Positions 21,298 to 21,577 of a stretch of 21,577 nt of DNA are shown here, one piece after another; positions within the stretch are counted from its first letter, which is position 1, and every line of letters begins with the position of its first letter. A program made the position numbers and the translations under genes. Source of the DNA: DSAR01 sp034437315 (GTDB lineage: Bacteria; Chloroflexota; Anaerolineae; B4-G1). The stretch is from contig DAOTUC010000008.1 in NCBI GenBank assembly GCA_034437315.1, forward strand, positions 1 through 21,577, written 5' to 3'. The notes under the pieces are model-generated. The model saw only the letters and a list, made by a program, of their open reading frames with translations. It was not told the origin of the DNA and searched no databases.

Positions 21298-21449
21298 GGT
21301 GTTTTTCATTTCATTCGAGGCCAAGCTCGTAGTAGGCGATTTATCGCCGTAAAAGCGCGCTGAAGCCGCTGTCTAGCGCCGCTGCCTAGCGCCGCTGCCT
21401 AGCGCCGCTGCCTAGCGCACACACTACAAACAATGCTCAAAGTATTTGG
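21298..21449. mobile_element. MITE-like palindromic element, expanded copy
   Basis: Homologue of 16372-16500: same left end (GGTGTTTTTCATTTCATTCGAG resembles it with a few changes, given as landmarks GGTGT, TTTCATT, GAGG), the shared CTCGTAGTAGGCGATTTATC core, and the right part ACTACAAACAATGCTCAAAG. The far right terminus has decayed. It contains a 13-bp tandem array at 21365-21416. Confidence 0.55.
21365..21416. repeat. Four tandem 13-bp units (GCCGCTGCCTAGC)
   Basis: Units start at 21365 (one change: GTC for GCC), 21378, 21391 and 21404. The copy at 16372 has only one such unit, so this array expanded after the copies separated, probably by replication slippage. Confidence 0.8.
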
Positions 21450-21577
21450 GCTCTACGCGGATTCGAGGGGTAAAAAAGTCTATGAATCGAATAGCCTTCT
21501 GCACCCTCTATATCTAGCGGGTATCAATGTTCTATAACCAGATATGGGGAGTAATTAAAGCGATCCCAACATTTGTC

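Larger units (their letters stand above)
21248..21577. other. Intergenic region at right edge
   Basis: No gene is seen. It contains a MITE-like copy (21298-21449) and, further right, an imperfect inverted segment between ATATCT (21512 region) and AGATAT (21540 region). I could not find a convincing promoter for the oxidoreductase cluster; it may start beyond the edge or use a non-consensus site. Confidence 0.4.

Overview
The window looks like chromosomal DNA of a free-living, fairly GC-rich bacterium. A Chloroflexota (Anaerolineae-like) origin is my best guess. It rests on the style of the proteins (a Tat lipoprotein with a Thr/Pro/Ser-rich linker, a short EF-Ts, an S2 protein with an acidic tail) and on abundant palindromic intergenic repeats. 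This is inference; there is no rRNA or other marker here to settle it.

Layout. Positions 1-1686 (minus strand): the 5' part of a ribbon-helix-helix regulator, a small ORF, and a Tat-exported DUF362 lipoprotein. Positions 2001-2090 hold two strong, divergent sigma70-type promoters. Positions 2125-4475 (plus strand): murE plus an alpha/beta hydrolase, the only plus-strand genes. From 4495 to 21247 everything runs leftward: rho and fructose-1,6-bisphosphatase; a repeat-rich gene-poor stretch (6895-7677); a CBS-domain protein; the classical block rpsB-tsf-pyrH-frr-uppS-cdsA (transcribed in that order from about 13180); and an OmpR-type regulator with an eroded receiver domain. Last comes a ten-gene metal/redox cluster (21247 down to 14386).

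The most interesting part is that last cluster. In transcription order it encodes an FAD/NAD disulfide oxidoreductase, a Gly/Arg-rich zinc-ribbon protein, a MinD-like ATPase with an inserted two-cluster ferredoxin, a CooT-type nickel-binding protein and a His-tailed small protein. These are followed by a second ferredoxin-containing MinD-like ATPase, a MIP18/DUF59 protein, an ICMT-like membrane methyltransferase, a radical SAM enzyme and an EFR1-type flavodoxin-ferredoxin. ATPase + CooT + His-tailed protein resembles the CooC/CooT/CooJ nickel-insertion set of CO dehydrogenase, but no CODH or other nickel enzyme is present in the window. I read it as a candidate redox-powered metallocentre assembly or repair module of unknown client.

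Several short non-coding elements are also visible: three copies of an interspersed palindromic (MITE-like) repeat, an 89-bp direct repeat flanking a highly structured 205-bp segment, a phased triple GTTAC operator-like array in front of the RHH gene, and perfect hairpins between rpsB and tsf and inside the metal cluster.
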